A stretch of DNA of 64,000 nt from Corallococcus sp. AS-1-6. Its GTDB lineage: Bacteria > Myxococcota > Myxococcia > Myxococcales > Myxococcaceae. A program made the translations under genes and the position numbers. The notes under the pieces were generated by a model. It worked only from the letters and a program-made list of their open reading frames with translations, was not told the DNA's origin and did no database searches. The stretch is from NCBI RefSeq assembly GCF_020037015.1, contig NZ_JAIQDE010000026.1, positions 88,278 to 152,277 of the forward strand. Direction: 5' to 3'. Each line of letters starts with the position of its first letter. The stretch's first letter is position 1. Below, one piece after another: positions 54,900-63,710 of the stretch.

Positions 54900-55930
54900 G
54901 CGTCACCGAGTCGTCAGCGCTCATCGCCCGGGGCTACCAGCGGGCCCGGGTCGTCACGCGCCACCACGCCAAGAGCTTCTTCTTCGCGTCGTACCTCCTC
55001 TTCGGACAGCGGCGGAAGGCGGCCTTCGCGCTGTACGCCTTCTGCCGGCGGCTGGACGACCTGGTGGACGCGGGCGAGAGCGCGCTGCCGGGCGAGGCGC
55101 CCATGGCCCTGGCGACGCGGCTGGCCCGGGCGCGCGAACGCGTGGCGCAGGTGTACCTGCCGCTGCCGGAGCTGGCCTCGGAGGAGCTGGGCCCGCCGTC
55201 CGCGCGCCAGCCCTCCGCGGACGCGCCGTCGCCGTGGGACCCGAGCGAGTTCGCGGCGCTGCGCCACACCATCCACCACTACCGGATCCCGGAGCAGCCC
55301 TTCCAGGACCTCATCTCCGGCATGGAGATGGACCTGACGAAGGTCCGCTACGACACGTGGCAGGAGCTGGACCTGTACTGCTACCGGGTTGCAGGTGTGG
55401 TCGGGTTGATGCTGACGCCGGTGCTGGGCTGCGAGGACTCGCGCGCGGTGGAGCCGGCGGCGGACCTGGGCCGCGCGATGCAGCTCACCAACATCCTGCG
55501 CGACGTGCGCGAGGACCTGGAGCGCGGCCGGGTGTACCTGCCCTCGGAGGAGCTGAGCGCCTTCGGCATCACCGAGGACGACCTGCGCGCGGGGCGGGTG
55601 GACGCGAAGTGGCGCGACTTCATGCGCTTTCAAATCCAGCGCGCGCGGGCGTACTACGCGCGGGCGGCGGCGGGCGTGCGCTACCTCACCGGCTTCGGCA
55701 GCCAGCGCATGGTGCGGCTGATGGGCGCCATCTACGGCGACATCCTGCGGGACATCGAAGCGCGGGATTACGACGTCTTCAGCGGCCGGGCCCACACGAC
55801 GACGGGTCGCAAGCTGGAGCTGGCGGCGACCGTGTTCCTGCGGCCCCGCGCCGCGCTGCCGGACGCGCCCCTGGCCCTGCCGTCCGCGCCGGTGCCGCTG
55901 CTGCCCACGGGCACGGGAGGCTCGCGATGA
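54896..55930 (+). CDS. crtB: Phytoene synthase
   Basis: 344 residues. Two aspartate-rich regions bind the substrate diphosphates: FCRRLDDLVDAG (Asp54, 55, 58) and LTNILRDVREDLERGRVYLP near 200. HAKSFFFASYLLF is the typical start. It condenses two GGPP to phytoene. Overlaps crtI and crtD by 4 nt at both ends. Pro/Ala-rich insert near 90-110 and a C-terminal Pro/Ala tail are unremarkable. Confidence 0.94.
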   Translation: MSVTESSALIARGYQRARVVTRHHAKSFFFASYLLFGQRRKAAFALYAFCRRLDDLVDAGESALPGEAPMALATRLARARERVAQVYLPLPELASEELGPPSARQPSADAPSPWDPSEFAALRHTIHHYRIPEQPFQDLISGMEMDLTKVRYDTWQELDLYCYRVAGVVGLMLTPVLGCEDSRAVEPAADLGRAMQLTNILRDVREDLERGRVYLPSEELSAFGITEDDLRAGRVDAKWRDFMRFQIQRARAYYARAAAGVRYLTGFGSQRMVRLMGAIYGDILRDIEARDYDVFSGRAHTTTGRKLELAATVFLRPRAALPDAPLALPSAPVPLLPTGTGGSR

Positions 55931-57378
55931 AGGCCTCGCGCGTGGCGGTGATTGGCGGCGGCATTGGCGGGCTGACGGCCGCGGGCCTCCTGGCGAAGGA
56001 GGGCCACGCGGTGACGCTGTTCGAGGGTGGCCCGTCCCTGGGCGGCAAGGCGCAGGCGGTGATGGTGGAGGGGCTCACGCTGGACACGGGGCCCACGCTG
56101 CTCACGCTGCCGGCGCTGGTGCGCGGCACCTTCGAGCAACTGGGCGCGCTGGACCTGCTGCCGCCGTTCACGGAGCTGGAGCCGCAGTGCACCTACCACT
56201 TCACGGACGGGTGCGGCTTCACGGCGTACAAGGACCTGGAGCGCATGGCGGAGAGCGCCGCGGAGCTGCGCCCCGTGGAGCGCAAGGGCGTGCACTCCTT
56301 CTACGCGGAGGCCGCGGCCATCTGGCGCGCGGCGGGCGAGCCCTACCTGGAGGCCCCCTTCGAGGGCATGGGCGGCTTCATGGCGCGCGTGGCCCGCAGG
56401 GGCATTGGCGCGATGCTGGCGGGGATGAAGCTGGACACGCTGCACGCGCTGGCGGCGAAGCACTTCCAGACGCACCACCTGCGGCAGTACGTGGGGCGCT
56501 TCGCCACCTACGCGGGCGGGTCGCCGTACGCGTCCAGCGCGGCGTTCGCGCTCATCCCGCACATTGAACATGCGTATGGCGTGCACCACGTGCGCGGCGG
56601 CATCGGCGCGCTGGTGGAGGCGCTGGGGCAGGCGGTGCGGCGGCTGGGCGTGACGGTGCACCTGGACACGCGCGCCCGCTTCGAGCGCGTCACGGGAGGC
56701 TACCGCGTGGAGCCGGTCGCGGAGCTGTTCGACAGCGTGGTGGTGAACGCGGATCCGCTGGCGTCGCTGCGCCGCGAGTCGGAGCCGCTGTCGCTGTCCG
56801 GCTTCGTGCTGCTCCTGGAGGTGGAGGGGCGCACGGCGGTCCCGCACCACGCGGTGATGTTCGGCGGGGACTACCGCAAGGAGTTCGACGAGCTCTTCGC
56901 GGGCCAGCTCGCCGCGGACCCCACGGTGTACGTCTGCAACCCGTCCGCCACGGACTCGAGCATGGCGCCGCCGGGCCGCACGGGGCTGTTCGTGATGGTG
57001 AACGCGCCGGCCATGCCGCTGGAGGAGGGCAGGGCGGAGCAGGCCCGGCGCGACTGGGAGTCCGGCGCGGAGCGCGTGCGCGAGCAGATGTTCGAGAAGC
57101 TCGTCCGGCACTACCCGGCGTTGAAGGGGCGCGTGCGCGTGGTGGGGCAGCGCTCGCCGGTGGACCTGGCGGCGCGCGGGGCGCCGGGTGGTTCCATCTA
57201 TGGCTTCCTGCCGCACGGCCGCTTCGGTCCGTTCCGCAGGCCGCGCATCCGGGGCGGAACGCCGGGGCTGTTCTTCGCGGGCGGCGGCACGCATCCGGGC
57301 GGCGGGGTGCCGCTGGTGATGCTGTCGGGCCGGTTCGCGGCGCAGATGGCGTCCGCGCACCTTCGGGAGGTCGCATGA
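55927..57378 (+). CDS. crtD: CrtD-type carotenoid 3,4-desaturase
   Basis: 483 residues. VAVIGGGIGGLTAAGLLAKEG (6-26) is the FAD fold, and the C-terminus LFFAGGGTHPGGGVPLVMLSGRFAA (about 445-470) is the pattern of CrtD rather than CrtI (GGTHPGGGVP in place of STQPGTGLP). It desaturates the 3,4 position of 1-hydroxylated carotenoids. It acts with CrtC, whose gene follows with a 4-nt overlap. Confidence 0.9.
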   Translation: MKASRVAVIGGGIGGLTAAGLLAKEGHAVTLFEGGPSLGGKAQAVMVEGLTLDTGPTLLTLPALVRGTFEQLGALDLLPPFTELEPQCTYHFTDGCGFTAYKDLERMAESAAELRPVERKGVHSFYAEAAAIWRAAGEPYLEAPFEGMGGFMARVARRGIGAMLAGMKLDTLHALAAKHFQTHHLRQYVGRFATYAGGSPYASSAAFALIPHIEHAYGVHHVRGGIGALVEALGQAVRRLGVTVHLDTRARFERVTGGYRVEPVAELFDSVVVNADPLASLRRESEPLSLSGFVLLLEVEGRTAVPHHAVMFGGDYRKEFDELFAGQLAADPTVYVCNPSATDSSMAPPGRTGLFVMVNAPAMPLEEGRAEQARRDWESGAERVREQMFEKLVRHYPALKGRVRVVGQRSPVDLAARGAPGGSIYGFLPHGRFGPFRRPRIRGGTPGLFFAGGGTHPGGGVPLVMLSGRFAAQMASAHLREVA

Positions 57379-58334
57379 AGTCCGTGCTTGCCCAGAACCT
57401 CCTGTCCGGCGCGGCGGAGTCCTGCGCGCTGCCGGCGCTGCCGGACATGGCGGGGGCGTACCGCTGGTTCTACGCGGACGTGAGCGCCGGGCCGTACAGC
57501 GCGGTGTGCATCTTCATGCTCGGGTCGTTGTTCTCGCCGCGCTACTCCGTCGCGGCGAGACGCGGAGGCCACCCGCTGGCGTACAGCGCGGTGAACTTCG
57601 CGCTCTACCACCAGGGTGTGCGCAAGTTGTGGGTGCTGAGCGAGTACCCGCGCGTGGAGCTGCAGGGGCCGGGGCGGCTGCGCATCGGCAAATCCACGCT
57701 GACGCACGCGGTGGATGGCACGGTGCGCATGGAGGTGGATGACGGGACGGCGCCGTGGGGCCGCCCGGTGCGCGCCAGCCTGACGTTGCGTCCGCTGACG
57801 GGGCGGGGCACGGAGGTGCAGCTCATGCCGGGCCTGCCGCACTACTGGCAGCCCCTGGCGCCCCGGGCGGAGGCCCGGCTGGAGGTGTCCACGCTGGGCG
57901 TGACGGCGGAGGGCCTGGGCTACCACGACACGAACCACGGCCAGGAGCTGCTGGGCGCGCGGCTGTCCGGCTGGCACTGGGCGCGCACGCACCACGCGAA
58001 CCACACGGTGGTGGACTACCACCTGCCGGACGGCGTGGCGCCGGTGCGCATGGTGGCGGGGGCGAATGGCGTGGTGTGCGAGCGCGGCCCGAGCCCCGAG
58101 GCGCGTCCCACGAGCCTGACGGGCTGGGGGCTGCGCGTCCCCGCGGAGCTGCACACGGGCAACGAGGTGGTGGGCGCGCCGCGCCTGCTGGAGTCGTCGC
58201 CCTTCTACGCGCGGCTGGAGTCGAGGCGGGACACGCTGGACACGATGGGCGAGGTGGCGGACTTCCGCCGCTTCCACTCCCCGTTCATCCGCTGGATGGC
58301 GCACTTCCGCACGCGCATGGGAAGGGCGGCATGA
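57375..58334 (+). CDS. crtC: Carotenoid 1,2-hydratase
   Basis: 319 residues. AGAYRWFYADVSAGPYSAVCIFMLGSLFSP near the N-terminus and the GYHDTNHGQELLGARLSGWHWARTHH segment (about 178-205) are the hallmarks of hydroxyneurosporene synthases. It adds water to the terminal 1,2 double bond of acyclic carotenoids, giving the OH group that the glycosyltransferase and acyltransferase can use. Overlaps crtD and the glycosyltransferase gene by 4 nt. Confidence 0.92.
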   Translation: MKSVLAQNLLSGAAESCALPALPDMAGAYRWFYADVSAGPYSAVCIFMLGSLFSPRYSVAARRGGHPLAYSAVNFALYHQGVRKLWVLSEYPRVELQGPGRLRIGKSTLTHAVDGTVRMEVDDGTAPWGRPVRASLTLRPLTGRGTEVQLMPGLPHYWQPLAPRAEARLEVSTLGVTAEGLGYHDTNHGQELLGARLSGWHWARTHHANHTVVDYHLPDGVAPVRMVAGANGVVCERGPSPEARPTSLTGWGLRVPAELHTGNEVVGAPRLLESSPFYARLESRRDTLDTMGEVADFRRFHSPFIRWMAHFRTRMGRAA

Positions 58335-59449
58335 ACGCGCTCGGCTTCTTCACGCTCGGGTGGACGGTGATGGCCGGTGGCTTCAGCGCGGTGGCGCTGG
58401 CGCGGCTGTACCGCCGTGCGCCCGTGACGGCCACGGGCGCGCTGCCCTCCGTGCTGCTCCTGCGCCCCGTGGACGCGCCCACGCCGCTGGAGCTGGACAA
58501 CCTGGAGCTCCCCATCGACTACGCGGGGCCACTGGAGCAGGTGGTGCTGTCGCCGTACCGGCCGCGCCTGGCCGAGGGCGTGCGCTGGCTCCCGAGCGAC
58601 CCGGTGTGCCCCAACCGCAAGGTGGGCCACCTGCTCTACGCGCTGGAGACGCTCGATGTCCGCGGGCGCGTGGTGCTCGCGGTGGACGCGGACGTGGCGG
58701 TGACGGGCGCGCTGGTGAGGGGGCTCGCCGCTCCGCTCGTGGCCGGCGCCGCCTTGAGCACCGCCGCTCCCACGCCGGTGGGCGCGGTGGACGCGGCGGG
58801 CCGCGCGATGGCGGGGCTGCTCCGCTACACGCACCACAGCTTCCGCGCGCTGCACGCGATGAGCGCGGGCGCGCAGGCCGTGTGCGGCAAGGCGCTCGGG
58901 CTGTCACCGCGCGCGGCGGAGGAGCTGGCCGGGCTGTCCGACCACATCGGCGAGGACCTGGAGCTGGCGAAGCGGCTGCACGCGCAGGGCCTGGACGTGG
59001 CGCTGTGCCCCGCGCCCGCCTGGGTGCCCGTCGCCAACGGGACGTCCTGGCGGGTGCCGCTGGAGCGCTTCACGCGCTGGATGCAGGTGCTCGCGAGCCA
59101 CCGGCCGGCGCTGTATCCCACCGTGCCGCTGCTCTTCACGCCCACCGTGCCCCTGCTGCTGCTCGCCGCGTGGCTGCAGGAGCCCGCCGTGTGGAGCGCG
59201 GTGGCGGCGCTCGTCGCCGTGCGCACGCTGCTGTCGCTGCGCCTCGCCGCGTTGAGCCGCGTGCCCTCGGAGGCGGACCGGGACCACGCGCTGACGGACT
59301 GGGTGCGGGGGGAGCTGCTGCTGCTCGCGGCCTTCGCGGCCTCGCTGACGCGGCAGGGACGGGTGACCTGGCGCGGCCATACCTACGCGCTGGAGGCTGG
59401 GGGACGCATGGTGCGGGTGGTGTCGCAGTGGAGTGGAGGCCCGGGATGA
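58331..59449 (+). CDS. Membrane glycosyltransferase, GT2/GT21-like (carotenoid glycosylation)
   Basis: 372 residues. An N-terminal TM helix (about 3-24) precedes a GT2-type core: VCPNRKVGHLLYALE, LAVDADVAVTG with the DxD-like metal site near 118, and GLSDHIGEDLELAKRLHAQG, the ED base region. Two or three C-terminal TM helices follow (LFTPTVPLLLLAAWLQ, VWSAVAALVAVRTLLSL). The pattern resembles ceramide glucosyltransferases. Given its place between crtC and crtYc, it most likely glucosylates the 1'-OH of the carotenoid. Equivalent to orf6 of the M. xanthus operon. Confidence 0.85.
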   Translation: MNALGFFTLGWTVMAGGFSAVALARLYRRAPVTATGALPSVLLLRPVDAPTPLELDNLELPIDYAGPLEQVVLSPYRPRLAEGVRWLPSDPVCPNRKVGHLLYALETLDVRGRVVLAVDADVAVTGALVRGLAAPLVAGAALSTAAPTPVGAVDAAGRAMAGLLRYTHHSFRALHAMSAGAQAVCGKALGLSPRAAEELAGLSDHIGEDLELAKRLHAQGLDVALCPAPAWVPVANGTSWRVPLERFTRWMQVLASHRPALYPTVPLLFTPTVPLLLLAAWLQEPAVWSAVAALVAVRTLLSLRLAALSRVPSEADRDHALTDWVRGELLLLAAFAASLTRQGRVTWRGHTYALEAGGRMVRVVSQWSGGPG

Positions 59450-59829
59450 CCTACGCGCGCTTCCTGGGCCTCTTCGTCGTCCTGCCCATCCTGTTCCTGC
59501 TCGTGCGCTACCGCCGCACGCTGTCGTGGCGGGGGCTGGCGCCCATGGGCCTGCTGCTCATCATCGTCTACGCGGCCACGTCGCCGTGGGACAACATGGC
59601 CGTGAAGTGGGGCCTGTGGGGCTTCGACCCGGAGCGCATCTGGGGCGTGAAGCTGGGCTACCTGCCGCTGGAGGAGTACCTCTTCTTCGGCCTCCAGACG
59701 CTGCTCGTGGGCCTGTGGGCGCGCGACCGGCTGGAGCGCGTGCTGGCGAAGAAGCCCCGGCCCGTGGCTCCATCGCGGGAGCCCGTCCGCGCGGAGCGGA
59801 CCCTGGAGCCTTCCGAGGTGTCGCCATGA
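59446..59829 (+). CDS. crtYc: Heterodimeric lycopene cyclase subunit CrtYc
   Basis: 127 residues with three TM helices (about 3-20, 33-48, 78-95) and the PLEEYLFFGLQTLLVGLW segment near 73-90, the acidic motif of heterodimeric cyclases. A basic/Pro tail follows. Pairs with CrtYd, whose gene overlaps by 4 nt, to form beta-rings on lycopene or a half-cyclised product. Confidence 0.92.
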   Translation: MTYARFLGLFVVLPILFLLVRYRRTLSWRGLAPMGLLLIIVYAATSPWDNMAVKWGLWGFDPERIWGVKLGYLPLEEYLFFGLQTLLVGLWARDRLERVLAKKPRPVAPSREPVRAERTLEPSEVSP

Positions 59830-60173
59830 TGGAGACGCGCTGGGCGTACCTCATCCACCTGCTGGGCTGGACGCTGCCGGTGATTGCCATCCAGTTGGTG
59901 GCGCTCGTGATGCACTACAAGGCCCGCTCGGGGGAGGTGCTGCGCGCGGTGCTGCCCCCGGCCCTGGTCGTGGGCGTGTACCTGTCCATCGCGGACCACC
60001 TGGCCATCTCCACCGGCATCTGGAACTTCGGTGAGGGGCGCCACGTGGGCGTGTACGTGGGCGCCGTGCCGCTGGAGGAGATCCTCTTCTTCCTCATCAC
60101 GAGCGTGCTGGTGTCGCTGGGGCTCGCGCTGTTCACGGCGCTCCTGCGGCTCAGGGAGGCTCGGGCGTCTTGA
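59826..60173 (+). CDS. crtYd: Heterodimeric lycopene cyclase subunit CrtYd
   Basis: 115 residues with three TM helices (about 6-29, 39-57, 76-108) and the repeated acidic motif VPLEEILFFLITSVLVSLGL near 81-100, plus TGIWNFGEGRHVG. Homologous to CrtYc in layout; both subunits are needed. Its stop codon overlaps the TTG start of the acyltransferase. Confidence 0.92.
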   Translation: MMETRWAYLIHLLGWTLPVIAIQLVALVMHYKARSGEVLRAVLPPALVVGVYLSIADHLAISTGIWNFGEGRHVGVYVGAVPLEEILFFLITSVLVSLGLALFTALLRLREARAS

Positions 60174-60847
60174 TTCGCGCGGCCAAGGGTGGGCCCTTCG
60201 GGTGGGCGGTGGACCGGTACATCGGGTGGAAGGTCCGCTCGACGTTCCGGGGCCTGTGGGTGCGCGGCGAGCTGCCCGCCGACGGCGTGGGCCGGCTCGT
60301 CTACCTGAACCACACCAACTGGTGGGACGGCTTCGTGCTGCACCAGCTCTGCCAGGTGGCGGGCTGGGACGGCTACTGCCTCATGGACGAGGACAACCTG
60401 CGCCGCTACCCCTTCCACACGAAGATGGGCGCCTTCAGCATCCGCAAGCAGGACGCGATGTCGTCCCTGTCCTCGCTGCGGTACGCGAAGGAGCTGCTGC
60501 GCAAGCCGAACGCGGCCGTGTGTGTCTTTCCGGAAGGCGAGCACCGGCCCTTCGGAGTCCACCCGCTCCAGTTGGAGCGCGGCGTGGAGCTGCTGGCCCG
60601 CGTGGCGAAGGCGGAGTGCGTGCCCATCGCCATCCGCTACGCCTTCTTCGAGCACGAGCGGCCGGACGTGTTGCTGGAGGTGGGCGAGGTCCACGAGGCC
60701 GGGCCGCTCGCGCGCTTCCAGAGCGGGCTGGAGGCGGTGGTGCGGCGCGTGTCCGAGGTCACGAGCCTGGAGGGCTTCACGCAGAAGCTGTCGGGGGCGC
60801 GAGGCGTGGCGGAGCGCTGGGACCGCGCGAGAGGCCTGGGCCCATGA
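60170..60847 (+). CDS. PlsC-like acyltransferase (carotenoid acylation), TTG start
   Basis: 225 residues. Catalytic NHTNWWD (NHx4D, near 47-53), then the FPEGEHRPFG segment near 119-128, as in lysophosphatidate-type acyltransferases. In this operon it is equivalent to orf9 of M. xanthus and probably esterifies the carotenoid glucoside with a fatty acid. The best start is the TTG at 60170, which overlaps the crtYd TGA by 4 nt (TTGA), matching the other junctions; no ATG is nearby upstream. Confidence 0.85.
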   Translation: MIRAAKGGPFGWAVDRYIGWKVRSTFRGLWVRGELPADGVGRLVYLNHTNWWDGFVLHQLCQVAGWDGYCLMDEDNLRRYPFHTKMGAFSIRKQDAMSSLSSLRYAKELLRKPNAAVCVFPEGEHRPFGVHPLQLERGVELLARVAKAECVPIAIRYAFFEHERPDVLLEVGEVHEAGPLARFQSGLEAVVRRVSEVTSLEGFTQKLSGARGVAERWDRARGLGP

Positions 60848-61704
60848 GCCTGCGCATCCGCACCATCGCCCGGCTCACGGGCATCCGCGAGGCCACCCTG
60901 CGCGCCTGGGAGCGCCGCCATGGCTTCCCGCGCCCGGAGCGGAGTGAGAACAACTACCGCGTCTATTCACGCGACGAGTTGGAGGCCGTCCGCCGGGTGG
61001 CGAAGCTGATGGAGGAGGGGCTCTCGGTGAGCGAGGCCATCGCCCAGGTGCGGGACGAGCCCCGGCCCTCCGCGCCGTCCGGGTCGCGGCGCATGGAGCG
61101 CTTCTGGGCGGCGGTGATGGTGCTGGACGCGGAGGGCGCGGACGCGGCGTTGTCCGAGGCCCTGGACGGGCTGGACGCCACCACCTGCTGCGACACCGTC
61201 CTCATCCCGCTGCTGCGCGAGATGGCCTCGCGCCTGGACGTGGCGCGCGAGCACATGGCGTCCGCGCTGGTGCGGCAGCGGCTGCGGATGCTGCTGGCGG
61301 GGATGGAGCGCGTGGGCGACGGGCCCAGGGCGCTGCTGGCCTGTCCGGCGAAGGACCACCACGAGGGGGGGCTGCTGGCGCTGGGGTTGCACCTGAAGGC
61401 GCGGGGGTGGCGGGTGACGCTGCTGGGCGCGGACACGCCCTCGGAGGCGTTGGAGGGGGCGTGCATGCAGGTGCGCCCGGACGTGGTGGCGCTGTCGTTC
61501 ATCCGCCACCGGGATGCGGACGATTTTGTCGAGGTGTTGTCCGGAGTGATGCATGCGTGCGCGCCGGTGCCGGTGGTGGTAGGCGGGCCCGGCGCGAGGG
61601 AGCACCTGAAGACGCTGTTCACCCTGGGCGCGCAGTACGCAGAGTCCGCGGACGAGTTGATCGCCGTCTGGAATCAAGCAAGGAACGCGCAGAACCGACC
61701 GTGA
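60844..61704 (+). CDS. carA: MerR/B12-domain transcriptional repressor CarA
   Basis: 286 residues. A MerR-type helix-turn-helix starts the chain (RTIARLTGIREATLRAWERRHGFPRPERSENNYRVYS). A B12-binding domain follows with the cobalamin motif DHHEGG (Asp171, His173, Gly176, the D-x-H-x-x-G pattern). Unlike CarH, the helical bundle before it has no W-x9-EH motif: the loop is about five residues shorter and only EH remains (137-138). In M. xanthus CarA represses the operon in the dark and is neutralised by the CarS antirepressor. Overlaps the acyltransferase gene by 4 nt. Confidence 0.93.
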   Translation: MSLRIRTIARLTGIREATLRAWERRHGFPRPERSENNYRVYSRDELEAVRRVAKLMEEGLSVSEAIAQVRDEPRPSAPSGSRRMERFWAAVMVLDAEGADAALSEALDGLDATTCCDTVLIPLLREMASRLDVAREHMASALVRQRLRMLLAGMERVGDGPRALLACPAKDHHEGGLLALGLHLKARGWRVTLLGADTPSEALEGACMQVRPDVVALSFIRHRDADDFVEVLSGVMHACAPVPVVVGGPGAREHLKTLFTLGAQYAESADELIAVWNQARNAQNRP

Positions 61705-61716
61705 AGCACGCACACC

Positions 61717-62619
61717 ATGGCTGAGCGCACCTATCGCATCCACATCGCCGCGGAGCTGTCGGGAGTCCGCGTGGAGCTCATCCGGGCCTGGGAGCGCCGC
61801 TACGGGGTGCTCGAGCCGGAGCGCACGCCCGCGGGCTACCGCGTCTACACCGACCGCGACGTGGCCCTGCTCAAGCGGCTCAAGGCGCTGACGGACGAAG
61901 GCGTGGCCATCAGCGAGGCGGCGAAGCTGGTGCCCCAGTTGCGCGCGGAGCTGGAAGCGGCGCCCCCTGCGCGCGCGGAGGGCTCCGAGTCGCGCACCGG
62001 GGCGCAGCCGGAGAGCTGGCGCGCGGCGGTGCTGGCCGCGGCCGAGGCGTACGACCAGCCTCGCGTGGCGCGCATCCTGGATGAGGTCCTGGCGGCGCTG
62101 CCGCCCGTGAAGGCCTTCGAGGACGTGCTGGTGCCGGTGCAGCGCGAGGTGGGCGAGCGCTGGCACGCGGGGACGTTGACGGTGGCGCAGGAGCACCTGG
62201 TGACGCAGGTGGTGCGCGAGCGGCTGGTGAGCCTGCTGCATGGCTCTCCCAGGGGAGGGCGCAGGCACGCGGTGCTGGCGTGCTTCCCGGAGGAGGAGCA
62301 TGAGATTGGCCTGTTGGGCGTGGCGCTGCGGCTGCGGCACGCGGGCATGCGGGTGACGCTGTTGGGGCAGCGCGTGCCGGCGGAGGGGCTGGGCGAGACG
62401 GTGGCGCGGGCAAAGCCAGACGTGGTGGGTTTGTCGGCGGTGACGAACCGGGGCGCCACGGTGTTCGAGGACGTGCTCACGCGCATCCGGGATGCCGTGC
62501 CCCAGGGGCTGCCCCTGTGGGTGGGAGGCCCCGCGGCCCAGGCGCACGCGGACGTCTGCGAGCGCCTGGGCGTGAGGCTCTTCACCCACGAGGACGACTG
62601 GACGCGGATGGCGGGCTGA
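61717..62619 (+). CDS. carH: Adenosylcobalamin-dependent photoreceptor repressor CarH
   Basis: 300 residues. The MerR domain (YRIHIAAELSGVRVELIRAWERRYGVLEPERTPAGYRVYT) binds DNA. The four-helix bundle contains W149-x9-E159-H160, the W-x9-EH motif of AdoCbl photoreceptors, and the cobalamin motif is E193-x-H195-x2-G198 in PEEEHEIGLLGVAL. In the known CarH proteins AdoCbl holds a DNA-binding tetramer in the dark and light breaks the cobalt-carbon bond, releasing the operator. It begins 12 nt after carA. Likely second, B12- and light-dependent, brake on the operon. Confidence 0.95.
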   Translation: MAERTYRIHIAAELSGVRVELIRAWERRYGVLEPERTPAGYRVYTDRDVALLKRLKALTDEGVAISEAAKLVPQLRAELEAAPPARAEGSESRTGAQPESWRAAVLAAAEAYDQPRVARILDEVLAALPPVKAFEDVLVPVQREVGERWHAGTLTVAQEHLVTQVVRERLVSLLHGSPRGGRRHAVLACFPEEEHEIGLLGVALRLRHAGMRVTLLGQRVPAEGLGETVARAKPDVVGLSAVTNRGATVFEDVLTRIRDAVPQGLPLWVGGPAAQAHADVCERLGVRLFTHEDDWTRMAG

Positions 62620-62634
62620 GCGCCGCCGCAGGCG

Positions 62635-63111
62635 TCACTCCCGGCAGAGCGGGGGCAGTGAGCGGGCCAGACCGACGGCCGCGTCCACCTGCCCGAGCGC
62701 GGTGGTGAGGGCCTGCTGCGCGCCGCCGGGGTTCCCCGCGAGCACCGCGCTGGTGGCATCGCGCAGGCTGCTGACGCCGGAGGTGACCGTGGCGAGCGGC
62801 GCGCGGAGGTCCGTCGTCATCGCGGAGGGCGCCAGCAGCGCCAGGGCCGCTTCGGCCTGGGTGACGGCCAGGAGCGCGGCGGTGTTCTGCTGGGCCGCCG
62901 CGAGGAGGGCGAAGACGTTCCTCGAGGACAGGGCATTGGCGGTGGTGGCGGCCGCGGTCTGCGCCGCGTTCACGGCGACGGTGACGGCGGTGATGGCCAC
63001 GGCCTCCGCGGAGTGGGTGTTCACGCACTGCTGGGATTGCGCGGAGGCCGGCGCGACGTAGAGGGCCACGGTCAGGACGGCGGCGGACAGCCAGTTCTTG
63101 CGGAGGGTCAT
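62635..63111 (-). CDS. Small secreted Ala-rich protein
   Basis: 158 residues. The signal peptide (about 1-24, ending APASA) is followed by QSQQCVNTHSAEAV and a long Ala/Thr/Val-rich helical stretch with a repeated AxxALLA pattern, ending LPPLCRE. The two cysteines (near 29 and 156) may form a disulfide. No family is recognised. It converges with carH, leaving a 15-nt gap, so transcripts may overlap. Confidence 0.65.
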   Translation of the reverse strand: MTLRKNWLSAAVLTVALYVAPASAQSQQCVNTHSAEAVAITAVTVAVNAAQTAAATTANALSSRNVFALLAAAQQNTAALLAVTQAEAALALLAPSAMTTDLRAPLATVTSGVSSLRDATSAVLAGNPGGAQQALTTALGQVDAAVGLARSLPPLCRE

Positions 63112-63335
63112 GGGGATGTCGGGGGAATGGGGGTTGGAGGAAGGGGAAGCGGGACAGCAACGAATAGCTGGGTCCGCCCCTCCACTCCGTCAATCCATTG
63201 CGGACTCCGGGGCGAGCGGCTGTGTCTCCGAGGACGCGGGCGCTGAAGGCGCCTCCACGTTGTCAGGAAGCCACACCTGTCTTCTCAATGCGTGAGCACT
63301 CCTGTCGCGTCGGTCTGGGCGGCATTGGGATGGTT

Positions 63336-63710
63336 CTATTCTTCCAGAGGAAGCGTTCCGTCCTTCCAAGCGCGCAGGGTCATCGCCGCACTGACACTCA
63401 GCATCGTCGGCGGCGGCATCGACAACAGGGCGAGCGCACGTTCAGCCTCGCTGGGGGCGAAGCGCAGGGCGGCCGTCGCGGCCCAGTACCGGGTCCCCGG
63501 CTCCGGATCGGTCAGCAATCCCAGCAGGCCTTTCTCCGCATCGGGCCCGCGGTTACGCAACTCCTTCCTGACGGATGCCGCGAGAAGGTAGTCCTTGTTT
63601 GCAGCCCGAGTGTCGCGCGCATTCAGTAGGCGACCATGCCTGGCTGAAACCTCGCGAAAACGCGCAATCAACTCTTCTGTCCCCAGCACCTTGAGGTCAC
63701 GTGCTTTCAT
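63336..63710 (-). CDS. DUF2019-like protein, probable immunity protein
   Basis: 124 residues from ATG 63710. It has a helical repeat of the DUF2019/ankyrin-like kind: LGTEELIARFREVSARHGRLL, DYLLAASVRKELRNRG, then LLGLLTDPEPGTRYWAATAALRFAPSEAERALALL. The start overlaps the end of a nuclease-toxin-like gene by 4 nt, and such small proteins directly after a toxin end are typical immunity partners. The immunity role is inferred from that context. Confidence 0.75.
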   Translation of the reverse strand: MKARDLKVLGTEELIARFREVSARHGRLLNARDTRAANKDYLLAASVRKELRNRGPDAEKGLLGLLTDPEPGTRYWAATAALRFAPSEAERALALLSMPPPTMLSVSAAMTLRAWKDGTLPLEE

